A stretch of DNA of 64,000 nt, from positions 1-64,000 of the IMG/VR virus record IMGVR_UViG_3300022871_000011. One strand, 5' to 3'. The notes beneath the pieces are model-generated. The model did no database searches. It had not been told where the DNA came from and was given only the letters and a program-made list of their open reading frames with translations. This document shows positions 57,193 through 64,000 of this stretch, piece by piece. Every line of letters begins with the position of its first letter. Position 1 is the first letter of the stretch. Both the position numbers and the translations under genes were made by a program. The DNA comes from a virus.

Positions 57193-58557
57193 ATGAACGA
57201 TCTAGTATTAAAGCTCGTCGAACAAGCCGAGCTCAAACATTGGCAAGTCCTACTCGTAGGAGGCGCCGTAAGGGATCAGTTCTTTGAAAAAGCTGAAGAA
57301 GTAAAGGACTATGATCTAGAATTCTACGGCCCAACAGCTGAAGAGCTAGAAGAGTTCCTAAGTAAAATAGGAAACGTCAAAGCAGTTGGCAAAAGCTTTG
57401 GTGTTTATAAGTTAACAGTAGATGATATTGATCTTGATGTGTCCTTACCTAGAAGGGAGAACAAAGTAGGTGTAGGGCACAAGGGTTTTGTAATTGAAGC
57501 GGACGGGAGCATGACTCCTGAGGAAGCCGCTACTCGAAGAGACTTCACTATGAATGCCATCGCAATGAACGTGCGAAGTGGTGAGGTCCTGGATTACTTT
57601 AAAGGCTTGAATGACATCAAGGACAGGATACTTAAGCACACATCGGATCGGTTCATTGAGGACCCACTGAGAGTGCTACGTGGTTTCCAGTTCTGTGGTC
57701 GTTTTGGTCTGTCCGCGGATAAGTCAACGTTAGAGCTGTGCGAACAGCTACTCCCACAATACACCGAGCTACCAAAGGAACGTGTATGGATGGAGTGGGA
57801 GAAATGGGCCGATAGATCTACCAAGCCCTCTTTTGGGTTAAAGTTCCTTAAGAAGACAGGTTGGCTAGAGCTCTACCCTGAGCTATATGACCTGGTAGGA
57901 CTGGAACAAGACGCGTTGTGGCATCCTGAAGGGGATGTATTTACACATTCGTGTCAATCCTGCGATGCTATGGTTAAGCTATGTGATGAGGGTGGTAAGA
58001 AGGGTAGGGACCGTCAGGTTCTTATGTTTGCCATACTCTGTCATGACTTAGGCAAGGTTGTAACGTCAGAGATCAATGATCAAGGCCGTATAATTTCCAG
58101 AGGCCACCCTGAAGCGGGTGAGGAGTACACCAGGCTATTTCTTAATAGTATAGGTGCACCCCAGGAAGTTATCGAGAGGGTTATACCTCTGGTCGTTAAT
58201 CATATGATGCACTTATCAGAACACTCGACCAAGTCGGTCAGGCGTTTGTCCATTAGATTAGGGAAAGCCAATATCGATGAGCTTGCTTATGTGATAACGG
58301 CGGACTCACGTGGACGTGGAAGTTTATCAAAGAATGAAGTACCCGGATTAGCTGAACTGATTAGACTGGCCAAAGAGGTAAAGGTTCAGACCTTTGCCCC
58401 TAAGCCTATCTTAAAGGGTAGACACCTTATGGACCTCGGTCAAGCGGCCGGACCTGATATGGGTAAACACCTTGAGAGAGCCTACCAAGCACAGCTAGAT
58501 GGATTCTTCTCCACAGAGACCACAGCAATACAGTGGTTTGTGGATCACACAAAATAA
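57193..58557 (+). CDS. CCA-adding enzyme / poly(A) polymerase family with HD domain
   Basis: 454 aa from the ATG at 57193 (AAAGGA upstream). LLVGGAVRDQFF near residue 18 and KDYDLEFYG (DxD, near 38) form the class II nucleotidyltransferase head; TRRDFTMNAIAMNV near 118 and EDPLRVLRGFQFCGRFGL near 155 are the conserved body motifs; LCHDLGKVVTSE near 285 and HPEAGEEYTRLFL begin the HD domain of bacterial-type enzymes. It adds or repairs the 3' CCA of tRNAs. Its position immediately after a CCA-ended RNA suggests a functional link to the phage tRNA-like RNAs. Confidence 0.9.
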   Translation: MNDLVLKLVEQAELKHWQVLLVGGAVRDQFFEKAEEVKDYDLEFYGPTAEELEEFLSKIGNVKAVGKSFGVYKLTVDDIDLDVSLPRRENKVGVGHKGFVIEADGSMTPEEAATRRDFTMNAIAMNVRSGEVLDYFKGLNDIKDRILKHTSDRFIEDPLRVLRGFQFCGRFGLSADKSTLELCEQLLPQYTELPKERVWMEWEKWADRSTKPSFGLKFLKKTGWLELYPELYDLVGLEQDALWHPEGDVFTHSCQSCDAMVKLCDEGGKKGRDRQVLMFAILCHDLGKVVTSEINDQGRIISRGHPEAGEEYTRLFLNSIGAPQEVIERVIPLVVNHMMHLSEHSTKSVRRLSIRLGKANIDELAYVITADSRGRGSLSKNEVPGLAELIRLAKEVKVQTFAPKPILKGRHLMDLGQAAGPDMGKHLERAYQAQLDGFFSTETTAIQWFVDHTK

Positions 58558-58578
58558 AAACTAAATAAGGAAATCAGA

Positions 58579-58935
58579 ATGATCTACCAACTGAATAAGG
58601 ATCAGACTCTTGAAGGGTCTGCAGAAGAAATCATTGAAGCTTTGTTGACAGACCACAGGGAGCACCTGTATCGTCATAACAAAGTTACACTGGTGAACCC
58701 CCAAAATGATGCAAAAGTGTACTACTACAAAGCTAAAACCAACTACTGCCCCACTTGTGGGATGGTACACGGTAGTCGCATACAATTGATTCCCAAAAAC
58801 CTGCCAAACTTCGAATCTTATTTCAATCCCGCCGTATGCACAATGTGCAGGCAGGGTGTGGGAACCGAAGTAGAGGATTGGATGAGGGAGTTCTTGGAGG
58901 ATGACCATGAAACACTGGCCGCCGCCAAAGGATGA
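58579..58935 (+). CDS. Small zinc-finger protein
   Basis: 118 aa, AAGGAAATC upstream. NYCPTCGMVHG (near 55) and VCTMCRQGVG (near 86) give two Cx2C pairs about 30 residues apart, a zinc ribbon. The rest is charged. Function unknown; follows the CCA-adding enzyme by 21 bases and may be cotranscribed with it. Confidence 0.6.
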   Translation: MIYQLNKDQTLEGSAEEIIEALLTDHREHLYRHNKVTLVNPQNDAKVYYYKAKTNYCPTCGMVHGSRIQLIPKNLPNFESYFNPAVCTMCRQGVGTEVEDWMREFLEDDHETLAAAKG

Positions 58936-59125
58936 GTATATGAAGGACCTCTTCACACTAGCGTTGCACAATAAACAGCATGAAGATGCTTTTGTACATC
59001 GTAGGGGGCGCACTATGCGTCCCTTGTGTGATGCGGCCGTACCGTTAGAATGGCAGACGTTGGAAGACGACGATGTTACTTGCCCCGTCTGCATAGCTAG
59101 ATTAAAGGAGTTTAAATACAAATAA
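58907..59125 (+). CDS. Hypothetical protein with C-terminal CxxC
   Basis: 72 aa from the second ATG (58907), six bases after TTGGAGG; an ATG at 58901 is too close to the site. DEYMKDLFTLALHNKQHEDAFV precedes DVTCPVCIARLKEFKYK, a short Cx2C end often seen in small phage proteins. Overlaps the previous gene by 29 bases. Function unknown. Confidence 0.55.
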   Translation: MKHWPPPKDEYMKDLFTLALHNKQHEDAFVHRRGRTMRPLCDAAVPLEWQTLEDDDVTCPVCIARLKEFKYK

Positions 59126-59203
59126 ATGGACAGCGGATTTGCACGGTTAGTTGATAATGTGTCCTACATGGTGTATCTTAGGTAAACAACTAAGAGGTAT
59201 ACT
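59126..59203 (+). other. Short frame and RBS-sequestering hairpin before LAGLIDADG gene
   Basis: ATG at 59126 opens 19 codons ending at TAG-adjacent TAA (59183-59185). Then GTATCTTAG pairs with CTAAG...TATAC across a short loop, burying the AAGAGG that serves the endonuclease gene at 59204. It may restrain endonuclease expression; the short frame could be a remnant of an interrupted gene. Confidence 0.35.
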
Positions 59204-60166
59204 ATGAAATGTGCAGATGTAGGTTCGTTGCTAGAGGAAACACCTCAAGCATATTATTGGATGGGTTTTTTGATGGCTGATGGTTATTTGTCCGCTAAGC
59301 GGGTTACGTTAACACTCGCTCTAGAGGATGAAGAGCATCTACGTAGGTTTGGTAATTTTATCAGGTACTCAGGCAGGCGTAAAGCGGAGGGTAATAGCCA
59401 GAGCATATCTGCTATGGATACGTGTCTAATTCCTAGATTAAAACGTAAGTTTGATCTAGATAAACAGAAAACGTATAAACCACCTGCTCAACTACCTGAT
59501 GTGCCGGATGACCTGTTGTTATCCCTTATTATAGGGTTTATTGATGGGGACGGATGCATCAGAGCCCAGACAGGACGAATAGACCCCGCGTTGACAGTTA
59601 AAGTACACGACTCGTGGCTCGATATAATGGAGGATATGAGTTGTTTTTTACACGAGAGAGCCGGATGCTCTACGGTACATGCCCGTATAAATAATGCTGG
59701 TTATGCGTTTTTTACTGTAACCAACTCTATCGTCTTAAAATATATTAAGAAGGGAGCACTAAGATTACAGCTACCGGTTTTGGCCCGTAAATGGGACAAG
59801 GTAGACTTGGCTCATGTGAGCAGGGCAGAGTTGGGCCTTACACGAGTGGGGCAGGTAAAAGAGGCCTCTGCTAGGGGTTTAAGCCTTCAGGAGATGGCTG
59901 ATACGTTGAATCTTAAGTATAACACAGTCTACATGATTTGTAGACGTAACGCTATCGCTATGAATAAAGATAAAGAAGTAAGGCAGGTGGAAACACTAGC
60001 CCACGAGGGTTTAACCATCAAACAAATCGCCGCGGAATTAAAACTAAACTACAAGGCTGTTTATCTGCGTTGTAAAAGACATTCAATCGCGGTTACAAGA
60101 GAGAGGAGAGATAAAAAAGCTAATGTCAAATCAGTACTGGAGCGCGGATCTTCACATCTCGCATAA
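59204..60166 (+). CDS. Free-standing double-motif LAGLIDADG endonuclease with HTH tail
   Basis: 320 aa. YYWMGFLMADGYLS (near residue 17) and LSLIIGFIDGDGCIR (near 106) are the two LAGLIDADG helices of a monomeric homing enzyme. Residues 205-310 contain two helix-turn-helix-like repeats (GLSLQEMADTLNLKYNTVYM and GLTIKQIAAELKLNYKAVYL) that resemble NUMOD-type DNA-binding modules. It overlaps the start of the phosphoesterase gene by 44 bases. It is not inside a recognisable intron or intein, so it probably homes as a free gene. Confidence 0.8.
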   Translation: MKCADVGSLLEETPQAYYWMGFLMADGYLSAKRVTLTLALEDEEHLRRFGNFIRYSGRRKAEGNSQSISAMDTCLIPRLKRKFDLDKQKTYKPPAQLPDVPDDLLLSLIIGFIDGDGCIRAQTGRIDPALTVKVHDSWLDIMEDMSCFLHERAGCSTVHARINNAGYAFFTVTNSIVLKYIKKGALRLQLPVLARKWDKVDLAHVSRAELGLTRVGQVKEASARGLSLQEMADTLNLKYNTVYMICRRNAIAMNKDKEVRQVETLAHEGLTIKQIAAELKLNYKAVYLRCKRHSIAVTRERRDKKANVKSVLERGSSHLA

Positions 60167-60728
60167 GAATGTGATAGGTCATAACAATCGACCTTTTTCA
60201 TGCATAGAGGAGCATGATCAGGCTATGATTGATAATATAAATAATACCTGCACACGTAAGGATACCCTTAATATTATAGGGGACTTCGCATGGAACGATC
60301 ACGGTAAATGGCTTGCTGCTATCAAATGTAAGAAGGTTCTCATCAGCGGGAGCCACGACAGGATGGCGCAGAAGTACCTGGATTGCTTCACTGCAGTGTA
60401 CGATATGAGAATAATGAAACATCAACATGAAATATTGGTGATGGCTCATTGCCCCTTCCGTACATGGGAACGTTCCCATTATGGTAGTGTACTCCTACAT
60501 GGCCACTGCCATGGTAGACTGGAGACCTGGAACCTGTCGTTTGATGTAGGCGTGGACACCCATGACTACAAGCCGTATGCATGGGATGAGCTCAAGCCTA
60601 TGATAGACAAACGCAGAGATGAGATGAGAGCAGCAGGTAGAGTCGTGACAGAGGATAGAACAGGTAAAGTCCTGTGGAGACAAGATGATGTCAGGTTCTG
60701 GAAAGATAAGTACGATAAGAAAGAATAG
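60123..60728 (+). CDS. Calcineurin-like metallophosphoesterase
   Basis: 201 aa, AGGAGAG upstream. YWSADLHISHKNVI (D-x-H, residue 6), LNIIGDFAWND (GD, near 50), VLISGSHDRM (GSHD in place of GNHD, near 74), VMAHCPFR (H, near 104) and LLHGHCHGRLE (GHxH, near 123) give a complete dinuclear metal site. Small phage phosphoesterases of this type act on nucleotides, phosphoproteins or RNA ends; substrate here unknown. C-terminal 60 residues are basic. Confidence 0.85.
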   Translation: MSNQYWSADLHISHKNVIGHNNRPFSCIEEHDQAMIDNINNTCTRKDTLNIIGDFAWNDHGKWLAAIKCKKVLISGSHDRMAQKYLDCFTAVYDMRIMKHQHEILVMAHCPFRTWERSHYGSVLLHGHCHGRLETWNLSFDVGVDTHDYKPYAWDELKPMIDKRRDEMRAAGRVVTEDRTGKVLWRQDDVRFWKDKYDKKE

Positions 60729-60787
60729 CTCGCCCTGAGCTTAGCAGGGTATAAGTAATATTTTTCACTAATAACAAAGGAGTGACC

Positions 60788-61060
60788 ATGTATCATTGCG
60801 ACAATTGTGGAGCACAAACACCATCAGGACAACGTGCTCTGAAGCATGCAGTTTCCAGGAAGAAAGAGTACCGCAACCATACCAAGAATGAAGCTAAGAA
60901 GCATACAGTCGGGTATGAGACAGAACGTGAGATGAAACTTTGCAGTAAGTGTAAGGACGATGTGGCAGCGGCTGATAAAGCGCATGAGGCCTTGGCCAGA
61001 GCGACGGAGCCCACACCACGTGAGATGACGGACTTTATAAATACACTTAACGAAATTTAG
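60788..61060 (+). CDS. Small zinc-ribbon protein
   Basis: 90 aa from the ATG at 60788, six bases after AAGGAG. MYHCDNCGAQTPSGQRALKH and LCSKCKDDVAAADKA supply two Cx2C pairs about 45 residues apart. Basic middle (SRKKEYRNHTKNEAKKH). Likely binds nucleic acid or protein; function unknown. Confidence 0.6.
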   Translation: MYHCDNCGAQTPSGQRALKHAVSRKKEYRNHTKNEAKKHTVGYETEREMKLCSKCKDDVAAADKAHEALARATEPTPREMTDFINTLNEI

Positions 61061-61071
61061 GGGGTGTAGGG

Positions 61072-61395
61072 ATGAAACCTCATATAGTAGACTTTCTAAG
61101 GAAGACCCTCAACAATGAGGCTGTTCCCGAAGAAGTACATAAAGACATCGTCGACCTCATGCTTGAAGAGCTGGGGTATGACGGCGTTGCAACAGGTGAA
61201 CGTTTCAGCTGCGTCCAACTGGTATCCGGAGATTGGATACCTGTTACGGCCTATGCTGAGATTAGCAGTCACATACTCGATGATAGTAAAATCGCAGCAA
61301 TCAAAGCATTGAGGGCCGCAACATCGTGGGGTCTTAAGGACTCTAAGGACTTTATCGAACGTTATTGGAATGAATTTAAAAAATCAGGAGATTAA
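61072..61395 (+). CDS. Protein with ribosomal L7/L12 C-terminal-like domain
   Basis: 107 aa. The C-terminal SKIAAIKALRAATSWGLKDSKDFIERYW strongly resembles the L7/L12 C-terminal domain core (KIxVIKxVRExTGLGLKEAKDLVE), which binds translation factors. The N-terminal half (VDFLRKTLNNEAVPEEVHKDI) is unrelated to L12 stalk-binding helices. Phage proteins with this domain may recruit or distract elongation factors; that is inference. GGAG-poor leader, GTAGGG before the ATG. Confidence 0.65.
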   Translation: MKPHIVDFLRKTLNNEAVPEEVHKDIVDLMLEELGYDGVATGERFSCVQLVSGDWIPVTAYAEISSHILDDSKIAAIKALRAATSWGLKDSKDFIERYWNEFKKSGD

Positions 61396-61396
61396 A

Positions 61397-62716
61397 ATGA
61401 AAATGTTTTTTACAAAGAAGTTCTCGAAGAAGGAATTGGCAGCTGAGATCTATGATGCTATCCATGATACAGCGGAGATCAAGGACAACATCGACAGTGA
61501 CACGAACCTCAAGCTGCTGAAGACTCAAGAAGATATGGGTATGTATGTCTGGAACGCCCTCGTTGAAGTAGGGATCTGGGATGGTTATAAGAATAGCTTT
61601 GAGGTTGACTTCGAAAACGTCAGCATGACTCATCGTGATTTCGGTGAAAAGGATTTCCTGGGCTTTCATACCCTGGAGAATGACTTGACCTACCTTGGTG
61701 TATGCTTCGGTGGTGATTGGGAGACTCCTGTATATGCGGCTATCTTCCACGGTGGAGGGGAGCTACATGTGGCTGTACCTATTGATGGTAATACGTATAA
61801 CACCAAGACTGGTGGTGCGTATGGTAACGATGCCCTTGCAGATGCCTCCAACATGACTCTAAGAGTTATGCAGGAGCAGTTCAAGGACATGACATGTGAT
61901 CACATTCCGGATGCAGCAGATGATACAGAGGATGCCCTTATTGATGTAGGGGAGCAGCTCTCTACTATGATTCATCCCCGTTGTGACCTGATGATTGCCG
62001 AGCTAAACCGTGACTTACTCTATTATGATGTTAAGGCGGAAGAAGGCCAGCAGGTTGAACTACCAGAGCTGGCTGATATCACTACCATGATCCACGGGTC
62101 TAAGCTTGCTGATAATCTATCAGAAGCCATCAATGAAGCAGCAGACGCCCGCTTCCACGAGGATGACGGTAACTATGCTTGTGATGGTGCACTGGAGTGC
62201 TCAACAGAGGCTGTGGAGGCCTGGGTAGAAGCAGAAGGTCTCCGTAAATGTGACGATAAGGCTACAGAAGACGAGAAGAAGGAAGAAGCAAAAGAGGTAG
62301 CAGCGGCTGTGCGTAAGCATTTCCGTGATAACCTACCTAATGCTTTTCCTCTGCCCATTATCACAGAAGACCGTGAGATTCTATTCAAGCCTGGTGCACA
62401 CCAGGACGACGATGCGGAAGGCGAGGCTCTGGAAGATACTACTATGCGTCAGCAGGTAGATAAGTTCAAGGAAGCCAATGATGTACAGCGCCGTTTAGCG
62501 TTGCACAGGCTAACTGCACAGATCGCACAGGAAACTAAAATGCTTGCTCAATTGAGTGAAGCCGACCTCGAGCTCCTTATGAAAGAAGCCACCGAGAAGG
62601 AAGACGCAGCAAAGGAGGCAGCAGATGATAAGGACGATGCAGCCGGACCCGATGCTGATTCGGACGAACCGGAAGCTACGAGTGGTAGTGAGGGCGGAGA
62701 CAAAGAGGCTGGGTGA
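61397..62716 (+). CDS. Large acidic protein of unknown function
   Basis: 439 aa from the ATG at 61397, eight bases after AGGAG. Residues 1-150 are alpha/beta (MGMYVWNALVEVGIWDGYKN, TYLGVCFGGDWETPVYAAIF), the middle is helical, and the last 60 residues are extremely acidic Asp/Glu/Ala (KEAADDKDDAAGPDADSDEP). Such tails occur in DNA mimics and ssDNA-binding or anti-restriction proteins, but no motif decides. The next gene starts within its 3' end. Confidence 0.6.
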   Translation: MKMFFTKKFSKKELAAEIYDAIHDTAEIKDNIDSDTNLKLLKTQEDMGMYVWNALVEVGIWDGYKNSFEVDFENVSMTHRDFGEKDFLGFHTLENDLTYLGVCFGGDWETPVYAAIFHGGGELHVAVPIDGNTYNTKTGGAYGNDALADASNMTLRVMQEQFKDMTCDHIPDAADDTEDALIDVGEQLSTMIHPRCDLMIAELNRDLLYYDVKAEEGQQVELPELADITTMIHGSKLADNLSEAINEAADARFHEDDGNYACDGALECSTEAVEAWVEAEGLRKCDDKATEDEKKEEAKEVAAAVRKHFRDNLPNAFPLPIITEDREILFKPGAHQDDDAEGEALEDTTMRQQVDKFKEANDVQRRLALHRLTAQIAQETKMLAQLSEADLELLMKEATEKEDAAKEAADDKDDAAGPDADSDEPEATSGSEGGDKEAG

Positions 62717-63341
62717 TACAACTTACTCAACCTTGTACGGACCGTCAGGCGCAATATTTATTTCGCCTGTTCGGTTTACTTCATATGAAAGCCTTGATGT
62801 GTATACCAAGGAAGTTTTCGGACTAAGTGCAAGTATACGTATGAGAAGTTTCGACGAAACAAAAAGGAGGTATGATATCAAAGACCTAAAGTATAAGAAT
62901 CCTCCGGACAAGTTGCCGGATGGCTCGCCCCGCCCAATGGGTGCACACGAATACTCCGAGCGAGAGCTTAGAGAGTTTGCCCTGCACCTAGCGGATAACA
63001 AGATCTTCAGTAGCAGGCACATAAGACCCGGTGAAGAGGATATGTTGAGTACTATCTTCATGCCCCTGATATTTCAAGGGCAACACTTTCGTGCTTACAT
63101 GATACGTGCGGAGATAACCACACTCTTTGAGTACATAGACAAGGCAGGACCACAGGGTATCAACGGATATCCTATGTTCACGTCGTTTCGATGTCTAACA
63201 GAAGAACAAAGCAAAAGGATGTTTAACTATTATGACGAAGCAGAAAAAGTCAGAGAAGCCTTCCTATCCGCTGGTGGATCAGGACAAGTGGTTAAAGAAG
63301 ATCCGGCTGAACAAAAAGTCAGTGCAGGAAAACCATCTTAA
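62682..63341 (+). CDS. Hypothetical protein
   Basis: About 219 aa, using a GTG at 62682; other in-frame starts (62625, 62688) are possible and none has a strong ribosome binding site. YGPSGAIFISPVRFTSYESL, GLSASIRMRSFDETKRRYD, GINGYPMFTSFRCLTEEQS. Alpha/beta, no recognised domain. Overlaps the acidic-protein gene in front and the next gene behind. Confidence 0.5.
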   Translation: MVVRAETKRLGDTTYSTLYGPSGAIFISPVRFTSYESLDVYTKEVFGLSASIRMRSFDETKRRYDIKDLKYKNPPDKLPDGSPRPMGAHEYSERELREFALHLADNKIFSSRHIRPGEEDMLSTIFMPLIFQGQHFRAYMIRAEITTLFEYIDKAGPQGINGYPMFTSFRCLTEEQSKRMFNYYDEAEKVREAFLSAGGSGQVVKEDPAEQKVSAGKPS

Positions 63342-63579
63342 GATATGTATCATGTGTACCGAGCATGGCTTGAACTATGCATGGACACAGAACCAGCTGG
63401 CGGATATGATGGATAAATTGGAGGGTTGCCGGCGCGATTCCGCTTCTAAGGAGTGGGACTTCGACTTCGGCAAAGAGGGTGAGCAATGTAAAGGTTGTGG
63501 GTTTGTAGCAGCACATGTTGCTTTGAACTTCTCAGATAAACTAGCAAAAGGAGATGACGATGGCGGCAATAATGAGTAA
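63232..63579 (+). CDS. Hypothetical protein with Cys pairs and RBS-bearing tail
   Basis: 115 aa. Basic N-terminus, KICIMCTEHGLNYAW and EGEQCKGCGFVAAH give two Cx2C pairs for zinc. The tail NFSDKLAKGDDDGG is encoded by CTAGCAAAAGGAGATGACG, which contains the ribosome binding site of the next gene; the gene ending at 14183 uses the same wording. Function unknown. Confidence 0.6.
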   Translation: MTKQKKSEKPSYPLVDQDKWLKKIRLNKKSVQENHLKICIMCTEHGLNYAWTQNQLADMMDKLEGCRRDSASKEWDFDFGKEGEQCKGCGFVAAHVALNFSDKLAKGDDDGGNNE

Positions 63580-64000
63580 AGCCAGAAGAATGGCCATATT
63601 AGGCCGCATTGGTGTCTATAATGACTTGGAGATGCACTTCAAGACAGGCTTGGCTGGGAAGGGCTATATACCCGCTAAGTTCATACCCAAAGACGCAGAA
63701 CGCTTTGCATGTGTAAGCCTTGATTATACAGTCAAGGAATCAGGTGCTAAAAGGCATTCACATTATGTTTTATTTAGATGGGTAGTAACCGAAGACGCAG
63801 AGGAGGCGAGGGAGCATTGGGTGGCACTAACACTCAAGCAGTGCCCGGATGAACCAGGCAGACCTGGACAGACTTGGCGTATGAAGGAAACTACACTCTC
63901 GGGCTGGTATTATGGTGTTTATAATGAACGCCTGAATAAAGAGCCCATTAAAGGAATAGAGGTCACAAAGCTACATATGAGGAAACGGGTACCTACCGAA
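63560..64000 (+). CDS. Hypothetical protein, truncated by window end
   Basis: 147 codons to the window edge, still open. ATG at 63560 follows AAAGGAG. MSKARRMAILGRIGVYNDLE, YIPAKFIPKDAERFACVSLD, SHYVLFRWVVTEDAEEAREH. No family recognised. It starts in the tail of the previous gene. Confidence 0.55.
   Translation, partial: MAAIMSKARRMAILGRIGVYNDLEMHFKTGLAGKGYIPAKFIPKDAERFACVSLDYTVKESGAKRHSHYVLFRWVVTEDAEEAREHWVALTLKQCPDEPGRPGQTWRMKETTLSGWYYGVYNERLNKEPIKGIEVTKLHMRKRVPTE

Overview
The window is a contiguous piece of a large tailed bacteriophage genome (Caudoviricetes-like). It carries a terminase large subunit, tail-fibre proteins, a complete phage replication and recombination module, homing endonucleases, group I introns, and many small overlapping genes with strong AAGGAG-type ribosome binding sites. 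No integrase, rRNA or bacterial housekeeping operon is visible. The host cannot be named from the sequence. Several RNAs end in an encoded CCA. The gene repertoire suggests a genome well above 64 kb.

Layout. 1-4128: virion surface proteins: two serine-tract paralogues that share an exact 127-bp repeat, an S74-like tail fibre and two small paralogous proteins. 4158-8603: a glycan-type cassette (GT9-like glycosyltransferase with CxxC modules, methyltransferase, sulfotransferase-like protein, GT8-like glycosyltransferase). 8604-10315: a G-rich convergent spacer, then leftward genes including a third serine-tract protein. 10380-12074: two unidentified, probably structural proteins, closed by a terminator. 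12136-14873: small Cys-rich proteins and a BNR sialidase-like protein. 14870-18700 (leftward): a small protein and the terminase large subunit. The terminase is split by an intein at Walker B, and the intein DNA carries a separate LAGLIDADG endonuclease gene in another reading frame. 18803-21833: small accessory and membrane proteins. 21840-22455: a gene-free block of structured, tRNA-like RNAs with abnormally large insertions.

22476-44527: SbcD/SbcC-type nuclease pair, ClpP, CoiA-like protein, SF2 helicase (group I intron with HNH gene), DnaB-like helicase, DnaG-like primase, family A DNA polymerase (two group I introns, each with an HNH gene), a possible SSB, RecA-like recombinase and RuvC-like resolvase. 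44515-56172: a degenerate DnaQ-fold protein, a Gp88-like protein, a MoxR ATPase paired with a VWA/HExxH protein, and conserved phage proteins of unknown role. 56175-64000: LAGLIDADG endonucleases, another CCA-ended RNA directly before a CCA-adding enzyme, a phosphoesterase, a ribosomal L7/L12-like protein, and a gene cut by the window edge.

The strongest unusual signals are: (1) the overprinted homing endonuclease inside the TerL intein; (2) the cluster of oversized tRNA-like RNAs together with a phage CCA-adding enzyme; (3) a family of small Cys-rich proteins whose conserved C-terminal codons contain the ribosome binding site of the next gene; (4) repeated short sites (a 14-16 bp palindrome and a 17-mer) at distant loci. 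All calls are from reading the sequence and from memory of protein families; no database or folding program was run.
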